NCBI GenBank assembly: GCA_020632575.1
Contig: JACKFH010000001.1
Span: forward strand, 391,402 to 455,401
Length of the DNA: 64,000 nucleotides
Reading direction: 5' to 3'
Source: Candidatus Omnitrophota bacterium
GTDB taxonomy: Bacteria > Hinthialibacterota > Hinthialibacteria > OLB16
This document shows, piece after piece, positions 9,168 through 17,242 of this stretch. The notes under the pieces are model-generated. The model searched no databases. It was not told the DNA's origin and was given only the letters and a program-made list of their open reading frames with translations. The position numbers and the translations under genes were made by a program. Every line of letters starts with the position of its first letter. Positions within the stretch are counted from its first letter, which is position 1.

Positions 9168-9583
9168 GACTCTCGCCTCGGCGGATATCGGTAGGTCTCG
9201 GAAATCAGTTCATCACCCTTGTTGATCCGATATTCAATGACCGCCTCGAGGGAGACCGCATCTTCGGGGCGATGCTCTTCCCAGAGATACTTCAGGTAGG
9301 AGTAAGTCCAATCCCTCACCGCGCCGATTCCATAGCGTGTCCGATGGGATCGCCTGGAAGAAACCATCCTCGGCTCTCCACGCTTCAGCTCGTCTCCCGA
9401 TTTGTATTGGATTCTTTCCCCCGATTCCGTCTCCCATGAGTAACTCACCGTGTAATTGATTTGATTGCGAAACATCCCCCAGGCAAAGCGTGTGTCTTCG
9501 AGGAGGTAGCCTCGAACGCCAAGAAATAGGAGAGCGGAAAGGTATCCGATGACCAGAAAATTTCGAAACATTCTTCCCATCAT
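9161..9583 (-). CDS. Small membrane-anchored protein, partner of HTTM protein
   Basis: 140 residues with one N-terminal hydrophobic segment (residues about 5-25) and a soluble remainder rich in aromatic and charged residues. I do not recognise a named domain. Its stop overlaps the possible GTG starts of the HTTM gene, and small partner proteins of this size and topology often accompany bacterial HTTM proteins, so the two probably form a unit. That pairing is inference from overlap and topology. The MM pair at the N-terminus leaves the exact start open by a few codons. Confidence 0.65.
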   Translation of the reverse strand: MMGRMFRNFLVIGYLSALLFLGVRGYLLEDTRFAWGMFRNQINYTVSYSWETESGERIQYKSGDELKRGEPRMVSSRRSHRTRYGIGAVRDWTYSYLKYLWEEHRPEDAVSLEAVIEYRINKGDELISETYRYPPRRESW

Positions 9584-9634
9584 TCCATGTGAGAATTCGC
9601 ATCGACTGTGAAACCCATCAATCGAGAGGGCTCC

Positions 9635-9780
9635 CCAACCCGCACCCTCGCGGTGCGGGTTTCGTCCGAGTCGCGACGAGTTTTAACTCGTTGCGAACCC
9701 GGTCGGGATTATCCCACCCCGCGACAGGTTAAAAACTGTCGCTACACAAACAAAACCCGCACCACAGGGGTGCGGGTTGG
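9635..9780. repeat. MITE-like composite inverted repeat, copy B
   Basis: Same structure as copy A at 6445-6588: left hairpin CCCGCACC-CTC-GCGGTGCGGG, then GTTTCGTCCGAG, CGCGACGAGTTTTAACTCG, a 40-base variable middle, AGGTTAAAAACTGTCGCTACAC, and a right hairpin CCCGCACCACAGGGGTGCGGG. The ends are better conserved than the middle, as expected for an element recognised by its termini. It fills most of the gap between two minus-strand genes. Confidence 0.78.
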
Positions 9781-9805
9781 AGCGTTTAAAGTCTGAGAGG
9801 CAAGT

Positions 9806-11035
9806 TCAACTCGGCGAGACATTCACCGCCACGGCGTCGCCTTTGGCGTTGTTGCGAGCGTAGATCATGCCTCCTGAGAGGACTGGCTGGGTCCACAGAT
9901 TCTTCCCGCCAAGAACTTGAGTGCGAGAGATTTCGTTGTAACCGCTGGGGTCGGCTTTGACCAACACCAACTCTCCACGGTCCGAAAGGCAAATGAGCTT
10001 CCCATCGGAAAGGATAAGGGACCCTTTCCCCAAACCGCCTTCTGACCATTTCGTCTCGCCGGTCTTAAGGTCCAAACAGGCTAAGTCCTTGTCGTCAAAA
10101 CCGTAGAGGTAGCCCTCGTAAAGCACGCACGGGTTCATGTGGTTGCGCATATTGGTGTTTTCCCAAAGGACATTAGCCGACCCATCGGCGATCTCGATCA
10201 GGGCGCAACCCCGGTTGTAACCCGAGGAGATGAACACCTTGTTGCCGATCACAAGCGGCATGGTGGCGTTCACCCCATAGTTAGTCTCCCATTCATGACG
10301 GCAAATTTCCGAACCATCCTTGGCGTCTAGGATCACCAGTCCAAATTCCGGAAAAGAAGCGAAGGCCGCGCGGCCATTCAGATCCATCGGAACAGGTGTG
10401 GAATAGGCGGAACCGTAATCTTCACTCTTCCAGACTATGTCGCCCGTCTCCTTGTCCATCGCCACTGTCCGACCCACATCGATGACGACGTACTGGTTCC
10501 AAACGATCGGAGATCCCGCGAAGGCCCAGGTGGGGATTTTTGCATTGACCGCCTCGGTCATGTTCTTCTCCCAAATGACTGTTCCATTGTTCTTGTTCAG
10601 GCAAAACAGTCGGCCATCGCGGCTGGCGGTGTAGACTTTGTCTCCATCGATGGATGGCGTCGATGCAGGTCCACCCTCATGCTGTTTGTCGCGGATCTCC
10701 GCGTTGTATTCATACCGCCAAACCTCATCTCCCGTCTTCGCGTCGAAGCAATAGAGGACATCGGTTCCGTCGACATGCCCCATGGTGTAAACCTTTCCAT
10801 CGGACACTGAGAAGGAAGAATACCCCGCTCCGAGTCGGGCCCGCCAAGCGATGGTCGGTTCGCTGGATGCCCAGTCGGTGTTCCATCCGGTTTCGCTCGA
10901 GATGCCATTCTGGTTGGGTCCTCGAAACTGAGGCCAGTCCTCCGCGAAAGCGGAAAAGGTTGATAAGAAGACAACCGAAAAGAGATAAGGGGTGCGAAAT
11001 AGAGGATTATTTTGAATTTTCACACTGCGTTTCAT
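9806..11035 (-). CDS. Exported PQQ-type beta-propeller protein
   Basis: 409 residues with a signal peptide ending near FAEDWPQFRGPNQNG, the standard opening of a large family of exported beta-propellers abundant in Planctomycetes and related bacteria. Repeats such as VYTMGHVDGTDVLYCFDAKTGDEVWRYEY, LFCLNKNNGTVIWEK and LACLDLKTGETKWSE are PQQ-like blades (A-x-D-x-x-T-G-x-x-x-W). Family members mostly do not bind PQQ, and their function is unknown. ATG at 11035 is chosen over TTG at 11038 because GAGGTG lies at good spacing. It is divergent from the SGNH gene. Confidence 0.85.
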   Translation of the reverse strand: MKRSVKIQNNPLFRTPYLFSVVFLSTFSAFAEDWPQFRGPNQNGISSETGWNTDWASSEPTIAWRARLGAGYSSFSVSDGKVYTMGHVDGTDVLYCFDAKTGDEVWRYEYNAEIRDKQHEGGPASTPSIDGDKVYTASRDGRLFCLNKNNGTVIWEKNMTEAVNAKIPTWAFAGSPIVWNQYVVIDVGRTVAMDKETGDIVWKSEDYGSAYSTPVPMDLNGRAAFASFPEFGLVILDAKDGSEICRHEWETNYGVNATMPLVIGNKVFISSGYNRGCALIEIADGSANVLWENTNMRNHMNPCVLYEGYLYGFDDKDLACLDLKTGETKWSEGGLGKGSLILSDGKLICLSDRGELVLVKADPSGYNEISRTQVLGGKNLWTQPVLSGGMIYARNNAKGDAVAVNVSPS

Positions 11036-11173
11036 CAACTGTCACCTCGCCGTTTTTTGGATTGTACCATGGAAAAACCACATCTCCCATCAAGAGGATT
11101 TGCTTGGGTCCTTCCGTCGGATCCACAATTCTCACTACAATCGGGAAAACTCAGACCCGATCGGTTATTTTAA

Positions 11174-12757
11174 ATGGCAAAAAGAAAATCGAAAGACCCC
11201 AATAAGGGTGGGAACGTTTCTCCCCCAGAAAAGTCTCGTTCAAAAAAGACCTCCTGGTTTGTCAATATTCTCCTTCTGGCGATCTCGTTGGTCATCGGCC
11301 TCGCCATCCTCGAATTGGGCGCGCGCTGGATGCTCCCAAAGGGTCCCCCGCCCGATCGAGCGGAGAACCTGTTTCGAGTCGAACGGACAGAAAACGAGAA
11401 GATGGTCTTCCGATTGATTCCGGACACGCAATTTGTCACTTTCGGAGTCCCTTACCGGACCAACGAATTCGGATTTCGAGACGGACCGGTCGAGAAGAAG
11501 GGTGAGAAAACCTTCCGAATTTTGTGTATCGGGGATTCGGTCACCTTCGGGACAGGGGTCAAAAACGAGGAGACTTTTCCCAACCAGATGGAATCGATGC
11601 TGGGCGAGTTGGCGGCGGAGGGTTGGTCGGTCGATGTGATCAATGCCGGGATCAGCGCTTTCAACACATCCAATTGCCTAGGGCTCCTGCAGGCCCATTT
11701 GGAGCAGTTCGCTCCGGATATCGTGGTCTACACGTTTGTGGAAAACGATCTCGACGATTCCCTTTCCCCGGGCATCGACGGTTATCTGGTCTATTACGAT
11801 CCCGCCAATCCCCCTGACGCCGCCCACATTGATCGGGAGTTTCCCTCCACATGGTATCACTCGAGAATTGGTCAGAACGAGAACTCTAGCGCTTTTGTTC
11901 AACTCCTCCAGAACTTGTTCCCCGAGGTTCCCGAAGATTCCCTGCCGCTGTTGATGGGGGACCACCCGCAGCCGAACCAGAGATGGGCCGAATTTGAACG
12001 ATCCCTGGAATCGATGAAGGAACTCTGCCAAGCCAACGCCGCTCATTTCTCGGTCTATTCGTTCGGCGCAAGAAATATGTCGGAGCCGAATATCGAGAAG
12101 GTCCGGGAGCAGTGCGAAAAACTCGAGATTCCCCATGTCTCCACCCTGCCCCTCTTTGAGAAGGGAACCTACATGGACAAATACTCCTTGGGGTTCGATC
12201 CGCACTGCAACCCACTGGGGCATGAGGTGATGGCGACACGACTGCTTGACCACCTCACCGCGGAGGGGTGGCTTCGGGAGGAAACATTTCCCAAAACTCC
12301 CGAATCGGCTGACTACGACGAAACGATTTCGGATGAAGTGGTCGAACGGCTCTCGGCACCCGCGCTGGAATCCCCTCATCGGATCGATCTGGCCAATGGA
12401 AAAGGAATTCGTGGATTGCTCGGTGGATTTGACCCGGCGGCTCGGATGGCGAGGTCTTGTTTCTTCCGCTTGGGTCCCCCAGGGGATCGTTTCGAGGTCG
12501 AGCTCAAGGGGTTGGTGACCGCTCCTGGCCAACAACAGACAGTCACGGCAACCATCGAGGGGGTTACGAGCGAAGAAGCGTTCGATGTGACCACTGATTG
12601 GAAGACTTACTCGTTCGCCATCCCCAAGGAATTCCAAGATGAGGTGGTGGAAGTCGAGTTAAAAATCCTCGGCCCGGTTTGGATTCCCTCACCGGAGCAG
12701 AGAAGACAGAGGATGTACCCCTACACCGCCGGGGTGAGATGGATCGAAAGAAAATAA
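11174..12757 (+). CDS. Membrane-anchored SGNH/GDSL hydrolase
   Basis: 527 residues. A lysine-rich cytoplasmic N-terminus is followed by one transmembrane segment (about 28-48), then a periplasmic SGNH esterase domain. Block I is IGDSVTFGTG with Ser122, block III is probably VENDLDD, and block V is DPHCNPLGHEVMA, giving the Asp and His of the catalytic triad. The N-terminal PYRTNEFGFRD before block I is usual in this exported subfamily. The last 120-150 residues lie beyond the hydrolase core and may be a jelly-roll accessory domain. Substrate is likely an acyl group on a surface polysaccharide, which is inference. The M14 gene follows after two bases, so the two are cotranscribed. Confidence 0.85.
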   Translation: MAKRKSKDPNKGGNVSPPEKSRSKKTSWFVNILLLAISLVIGLAILELGARWMLPKGPPPDRAENLFRVERTENEKMVFRLIPDTQFVTFGVPYRTNEFGFRDGPVEKKGEKTFRILCIGDSVTFGTGVKNEETFPNQMESMLGELAAEGWSVDVINAGISAFNTSNCLGLLQAHLEQFAPDIVVYTFVENDLDDSLSPGIDGYLVYYDPANPPDAAHIDREFPSTWYHSRIGQNENSSAFVQLLQNLFPEVPEDSLPLLMGDHPQPNQRWAEFERSLESMKELCQANAAHFSVYSFGARNMSEPNIEKVREQCEKLEIPHVSTLPLFEKGTYMDKYSLGFDPHCNPLGHEVMATRLLDHLTAEGWLREETFPKTPESADYDETISDEVVERLSAPALESPHRIDLANGKGIRGLLGGFDPAARMARSCFFRLGPPGDRFEVELKGLVTAPGQQQTVTATIEGVTSEEAFDVTTDWKTYSFAIPKEFQDEVVEVELKILGPVWIPSPEQRRQRMYPYTAGVRWIERK

Positions 12758-12759
12758 AT

Positions 12760-14004
12760 ATGGATCGAAAACCCCTCTTCACCTCTTTCCTCCTCCTTGC
12801 GGTCAGCCTATCCCTCCTCGGACCCGCTTATTGCGATGCCGTGGAAACCTCCTCGGAATCCTTTCGAGTGAGCGATCAAATTCCCTATGGCAACCTGGCA
12901 AACCCACAACTTATGGAGGGAACCAACACGCTCGACCTCGGGTTTATGGCTCACCCCCATGGAGGCATCGAAGCCCTCTGGTTCTGCTTCCGATTAGAAA
13001 AGACCAAAGACACTCCGATTGAAAAAGTCCGAATCAGGCTCGAAAACTTGGATACGGTCCTGGGAGGTGGCAATCCCGAGAAGATGTGTCCGGTCTATCG
13101 AGTCGAAGGGGGTGAATGGAAGCGGATGTCGCCGGGTAAGACCTTAAAGCAAGCGGACGGCAGGCGATACGCCTATTGGGAAATCGACCCCCCGGAAACC
13201 CATCTGGATGTCGCCGCCTGTTACCCCTACGGCGTGCCCGATGTCCAACGATTGGTCGAAGAAAGCGAGGGCTTTTACCACCTGGATGAGATCGGCGTCT
13301 CCCAACAAGGTCGCCCCATTGTCCGACTTTCAAACGATCCTGGAGAGCCCGATGGAAAGAGGCCGGGACTCTATCTGATGTCCAGGCAACATTCGGGAGA
13401 GACACCGGGATCGTGGGTTCTCGATGGCATGCTTCGCTTTTTCGCCACTCGGGGCGATGCGGCTCCACTCATCTGGTGCACCCCTTTGGCGAATATCGAT
13501 GGGGTGGAGAACGGCGACTATGGGAAAGACCCGTTCCCTCATGATCTTAATCGAGCTTGGGGACAGCCGCCCATGCGGCATGAAGTGATTGTCCTTCAGG
13601 ACGATGCACGGCTATGGAGAAAGAGGTGTGACCCGAAACTCTTTCTAGATCTCCATGCGCCGGGTTATTCCGAGGACACGGGTTTTTACGCATTCGGTTA
13701 CAGGGAGGACAAACTGACTCCGGAGCAAATTCCCATTCAACAGAGTTACAACGAGGCTTTCGAAAAGGCGCTCAAACATCGGAACACCGAATCCTTTCTC
13801 CGGTACGCCGATTACCCCAAACGATGGGATCCAAAGGACGGAAGTCCCATATTTTCCGCCGACTATTTTCTCAGGAAGATTGGCGTGATGGCCCTTTCGG
13901 TCGAATGCACCTATGCGTTTGGCGGCGAGAAACTTTATGCGATCGAAGACTACCGCGAAGTGGGAGCGGAGATGGGCCAAGCGATCCTCGAGGTCCTTCC
14001 GTAG
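12760..14004 (+). CDS. Exported M14 zinc carboxypeptidase (cytosolic carboxypeptidase-like clade)
   Basis: 414 residues starting at ATG 12760, two bases after the SGNH stop. The longer reading frame starting inside the SGNH gene is not used, because this ATG opens a clean signal peptide (FTSFLLLAVSLSLLGPAYC). Residues about 35-165 form the beta-sandwich domain found before M14 in the CCP/AGBL clade (PYGVPDVQRL at its end). Zinc ligands are His211 and Glu214 in SRQHSGETPGSW and His299 in DLHAPG. DLNRAW gives the substrate-binding Asn/Arg (264-265), and SVECTYAFGG holds the catalytic Glu. The substrate is probably a peptide C-terminus in the periplasm. Confidence 0.88.
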   Translation: MDRKPLFTSFLLLAVSLSLLGPAYCDAVETSSESFRVSDQIPYGNLANPQLMEGTNTLDLGFMAHPHGGIEALWFCFRLEKTKDTPIEKVRIRLENLDTVLGGGNPEKMCPVYRVEGGEWKRMSPGKTLKQADGRRYAYWEIDPPETHLDVAACYPYGVPDVQRLVEESEGFYHLDEIGVSQQGRPIVRLSNDPGEPDGKRPGLYLMSRQHSGETPGSWVLDGMLRFFATRGDAAPLIWCTPLANIDGVENGDYGKDPFPHDLNRAWGQPPMRHEVIVLQDDARLWRKRCDPKLFLDLHAPGYSEDTGFYAFGYREDKLTPEQIPIQQSYNEAFEKALKHRNTESFLRYADYPKRWDPKDGSPIFSADYFLRKIGVMALSVECTYAFGGEKLYAIEDYREVGAEMGQAILEVLP

Positions 14005-14122
14005 CGCCGTTTTTCTTCGGTCGAAAATCCTCCCTTGATGTTTTCGCGAAAGTTGTTCACCCTTGACGGATGTTGCCGGCTCCAATGTTTTGCGGAAAAC
14101 AAGAACCCTTGGAGGTCGATCC

Positions 14123-15229
14123 ATGAAAAAACAAAGGCGCTGGCTACCATCCACCCTATCCATCCTGAGCATCTTTTCAGCCGCTGCGGCGTTCGATTCC
14201 GTTTCCGTATGGGCTCAAGAGTCCCAAACCCTGGTTGTCGCCACACGTGAGGCGCCCCCCTTCGCCATGAAGAGGGAGGGTGACCGGTGGGAGGGGCTCA
14301 CCATCGAGCTCTGGAGCCGTATCGCCGAACGTCTCGCCCTTGATTACGAGTATCGAGAAATGGACCTCGAGCCCATGCTGGAGGGTGTCAGGGATGGCTC
14401 GGTGGATGTCGCCGCGGCGGCGCTCACAGTCACCGCCGACCGTGAAAAGGAATTCGATTTCACACAACCTTTTTTCAACTCGGGGCTCGGGATCGCGGTC
14501 GTCCCGAAAGAGGGGAATCTGATGGTCGGAGTGTTGAATCGAATCTTCTCGGTCGAATTTTTCCAAGCGGTCGCGGCGCTCGCACTGGTGCTCATCCTGG
14601 CCGGCTTCTTGGTCTGGCTCTTCGAGCGAAAAAAGAATTCCGAGGAGTTCGGGGGTTCAACTGGCAAAGGACTCGGTTCCGGATTTTGGTGGGCGGCGGT
14701 CACCATGACCACAGTCGGCTACGGGGACAAGTCGCCGAAGACCGCGGGAGGTCGAACAGTCGCCCTCGTTTGGATGTTCGCCAGCGTCATCGTCATCTCC
14801 AGTTTCACCGCGATGATCGCCACTGCCCTGACAGTTGGAGAACTCCATTCCGAGATCCAAGGCCCCGAGGATCTCTACCGTCACCGTGTCGGAACCCTCG
14901 CCGGGTCGACCAGCGAGACCTACGCGAAAGAGAGAGACATGGCCCCCCGTTCCTACGACTCCATCGAGGAGGCGCTCACGGCTCTATCCGAGGATCGAAT
15001 CGATGCGGTCGTCCATGACGCTCCCCTCTTGGAGTACTACGCTCACCACGAATTCGAGGGCCAAGTCGATGTCCTCCCCCGAGTCTTCGCCCGCCAAAAC
15101 TATGCATTCGCCCTCCCTGAGAAAAGCGAGCGCCTGGAACCCATCAATCAGGTCCTCCTCGAGGAAGTGTCAAGCGATTGGTGGAGAGATCGCGTCAGCC
15201 AGTACCTGGGTTCGGAGAGTTCAATGTGA
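14123..15229 (+). CDS. GluR0-like ligand-gated potassium channel (bacterial ionotropic glutamate receptor)
   Basis: 368 residues starting at ATG 14123, with GGAGG at 14111-14115. The order is signal peptide (1-31); S1 half of a solute-binding domain (about 35-130, with TREAPPFAM and TADREKEFDFTQPFF); first membrane helix (about 147-168); pore loop with the potassium filter TTVGYGD (196-202); second helix with SSFTAMIATALT (226-237), which resembles the iGluR M3 motif SYTANLAAFLT; and S2 half (about 245-360). This is the minimal prokaryotic glutamate-receptor layout. Ligand is probably an amino acid, not determinable here. Its stop overlaps the GTG start of the next gene by three bases within GTGA, so the two are translationally coupled. 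Confidence 0.9.
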   Translation: MKKQRRWLPSTLSILSIFSAAAAFDSVSVWAQESQTLVVATREAPPFAMKREGDRWEGLTIELWSRIAERLALDYEYREMDLEPMLEGVRDGSVDVAAAALTVTADREKEFDFTQPFFNSGLGIAVVPKEGNLMVGVLNRIFSVEFFQAVAALALVLILAGFLVWLFERKKNSEEFGGSTGKGLGSGFWWAAVTMTTVGYGDKSPKTAGGRTVALVWMFASVIVISSFTAMIATALTVGELHSEIQGPEDLYRHRVGTLAGSTSETYAKERDMAPRSYDSIEEALTALSEDRIDAVVHDAPLLEYYAHHEFEGQVDVLPRVFARQNYAFALPEKSERLEPINQVLLEEVSSDWWRDRVSQYLGSESSM

Positions 15230-16530
15230 TTTACCGTAGGGGTGTCATTCTGGCCTTATTTCCGATCTTGCTCGCACCTCAAGCGGCGAACGCGGACGGC
15301 AAAGCCTTTGGCGGGAAATTCCCTCATTTCAAGACGCTACATGAAAAGGAACAAGTCGCGGTCATCGCCCACCAGAATGGCATCCAGAAGATGATGATCG
15401 CGGTGAACATCGCCATGGCCAGTGACGAGAGTGGGCTGTGGATTCTGCCAATTCCAGCCGCGGCAACCGATGTCGAGATAGATTTGCTGGATTCGTTTCC
15501 AACATTCAAGGGGGACGATCCACGGCATGTGGATATCGACTATCACACCGCTTTTTTATTAATGCGCATACCACAGGTTTGGCCACTCTTTTTCGATGCG
15601 ATTTTCTCGCCCAACTTTCTGGGCGTCGATCTACAGATTCATGCCAAGGCCCAAAAGTGGGGCATTCATTCGGAAGTTATCGAAACGGAATCGAAAGAGG
15701 CTTTACTCTCCCATATCCACTCCGAAGGTATCGAATTGGCGAGTAAGGAACTCGATTCTTTCGACCCCTACTTCAATGGAGATTTCTCTTTCGTGGCGAC
15801 ATGGATCGAATCGATCTCAAAGCTGAAAGAAAAGTTCCCTGAATCCACTCGCTCGCTTCATGAAGGTCGTTGGCCCTCCTTGATGGTCACCTTCCCCACC
15901 AAGAGGGCGTTCTATCCGATGCTCGCGTCGCGGTGGGAACCAGAGGAAAAGGATCACTACGGTAGTTTGGAAATCCAATTGGCAGTGGTGGGTCATGTGA
16001 CTCCCGTGGTTATTGAGTCCTCGACCACGGACTATTCGACCTCTTTTCAGCACCAGATACAAAGCGAATGGCCAGAGGGGTGTCCCAAAGAGTTTATCGA
16101 GGGACTTCCGGCCCGTGACATAAGATTCTCGACCGCGTGGATCTTTACCTACCCAGAATACATCGATTCGGATATTTGGTTCGAGCCATATAATCCCCCG
16201 GGAATGGATTTGGCAATCCGGATGTGGAAACTGGTGAACTGGCTTGTCCATCCGGTTTCTCTGGTTCTCTTTTACGGCCTCTTCTCTTGCCTCTGCGCCG
16301 CCATAACCGGCTGGACACTATTCGGCCGGTCAAGGCGAATGGCCCTGACCGGCCTTTGGAATTTTACCACCATTGTTGGCCTCGGTTTCGCACTCAAATT
16401 CCAGGGGCTCCCGGATGACATCGCCAAAAAGTTCCTTCTTCGCTTCACACTCATCTTCGTATTCGGAACCTACCTGATCCAACTCGGTCTCTGGTGGTTG
16501 ATCGAAACATTGGCGGGCGTCGGAGGCTGA
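15226..16530 (+). CDS. Exported membrane protein coupled to the GluR0-like channel (DUF2330-like)
   Basis: 434 residues if read from GTG at 15226, inside the sequence GTGA that also ends the channel gene; GGAGAG lies just upstream. This start opens a signal peptide (VILALFPILLAPQAANA). The region with MMIAVNIAMASDESGLWILPIP resembles DUF2330 proteins, which show a similar hydrophobic opening and WxxPxP motif; that match is by eye only. Most of the protein is extracytoplasmic, with membrane segments near the C-terminus (about residues 345-370, 385-400 and 410-430). Function is unknown. The overlap suggests it is made in step with the channel, perhaps as a subunit. Confidence 0.75.
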   Translation: MIYRRGVILALFPILLAPQAANADGKAFGGKFPHFKTLHEKEQVAVIAHQNGIQKMMIAVNIAMASDESGLWILPIPAAATDVEIDLLDSFPTFKGDDPRHVDIDYHTAFLLMRIPQVWPLFFDAIFSPNFLGVDLQIHAKAQKWGIHSEVIETESKEALLSHIHSEGIELASKELDSFDPYFNGDFSFVATWIESISKLKEKFPESTRSLHEGRWPSLMVTFPTKRAFYPMLASRWEPEEKDHYGSLEIQLAVVGHVTPVVIESSTTDYSTSFQHQIQSEWPEGCPKEFIEGLPARDIRFSTAWIFTYPEYIDSDIWFEPYNPPGMDLAIRMWKLVNWLVHPVSLVLFYGLFSCLCAAITGWTLFGRSRRMALTGLWNFTTIVGLGFALKFQGLPDDIAKKFLLRFTLIFVFGTYLIQLGLWWLIETLAGVGG

Positions 16531-16562
16531 AGTCGTTCGGACGTTTCTCTAATCGGCCCTTT

Positions 16563-17000
16563 TCACTGCTGCTTCAATAGATCCCGGATCTCCATGAGCA
16601 ATTCCTGGTCTTTTGTCAGGGGGGGCGGCCCTTCCACGACCTCTTCCTTTTTGGTTTTCATGAGCCAGCCGAGGAATTTAACGATGAAAATGAAGAGAAC
16701 CAGAGCAATGATCAGGAAGTTGAGAATCTCCCCCAGGAATTGTCCGTAGGGGATTTCTTGGCCCCCGACACTCCATTTCCAATCGAGATAGCTCTGCTCA
16801 CTCGGCATCACAACAGATATCAAAGGCATGATGACTTGCTTGACCAGCGAGTCGACTATCTTTCCAAAGGCGGCCCCGATAATAACCCCGACCGCCAAAT
16901 CAACAACATTTCCTTTGAAAGCGAATGCCTTGAACTCATCCAACAAACCGAACGCCTTCTTGCCAGGATCGAACCCCTTCTCATCTTCACTGGAACCCAT
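16563..17000 (-). CDS. mscL: Large-conductance mechanosensitive channel MscL
   Basis: 145 residues from ATG 17000, chosen over an upstream in-frame ATG because GAGGAG lies nine bases before it. FAFKGNVVDLAVGVIIGAAFGKIVDSLV is the highly conserved first membrane helix that lines the pore, including the glycine-rich constriction. The second helix is ILNFLIIALVLFIFIVKFL, and the C-terminus ends in the expected cytoplasmic helix KDQELLMEIRDLLKQ. The channel opens under membrane tension to release solutes during osmotic downshock. It is convergent with the preceding membrane protein gene. Confidence 0.97.
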   Translation of the reverse strand: MGSSEDEKGFDPGKKAFGLLDEFKAFAFKGNVVDLAVGVIIGAAFGKIVDSLVKQVIMPLISVVMPSEQSYLDWKWSVGGQEIPYGQFLGEILNFLIIALVLFIFIVKFLGWLMKTKKEEVVEGPPPLTKDQELLMEIRDLLKQQ

Positions 17001-17242
17001 GCTTCGACTCTCCTCGAAAAAAAGAGATTTCAAATTCAGTTCTCCTCTCCATCCAGACTGAGGAGAAAGAGGACAAACGGTATCTTATCAGGAGATTGTG
17101 AAAGTGGGCGCACTTTTTTTCGAGGGAGATAGGGATAGATTCCTGATCGGGACCTCTGATCGAGACTTTTTTCATTGATTTTTTCCACTCAGTCCCCTAA
17201 ATTCGAAGACAACTTTTAAGAGAAAGCGATCCCCCATCCAAG

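Noticed and set aside
11678..12637. 319-residue minus-strand frame opposite the SGNH hydrolase
   Set aside because: Antisense shadow of a gene with intact catalytic motifs; no export signal or domain of its own.
14123..15229. Simple amino-acid ABC binding protein
   Set aside because: The solute-binding fold is split by two membrane helices and a TVGYGD pore loop, which identifies a ligand-gated channel.
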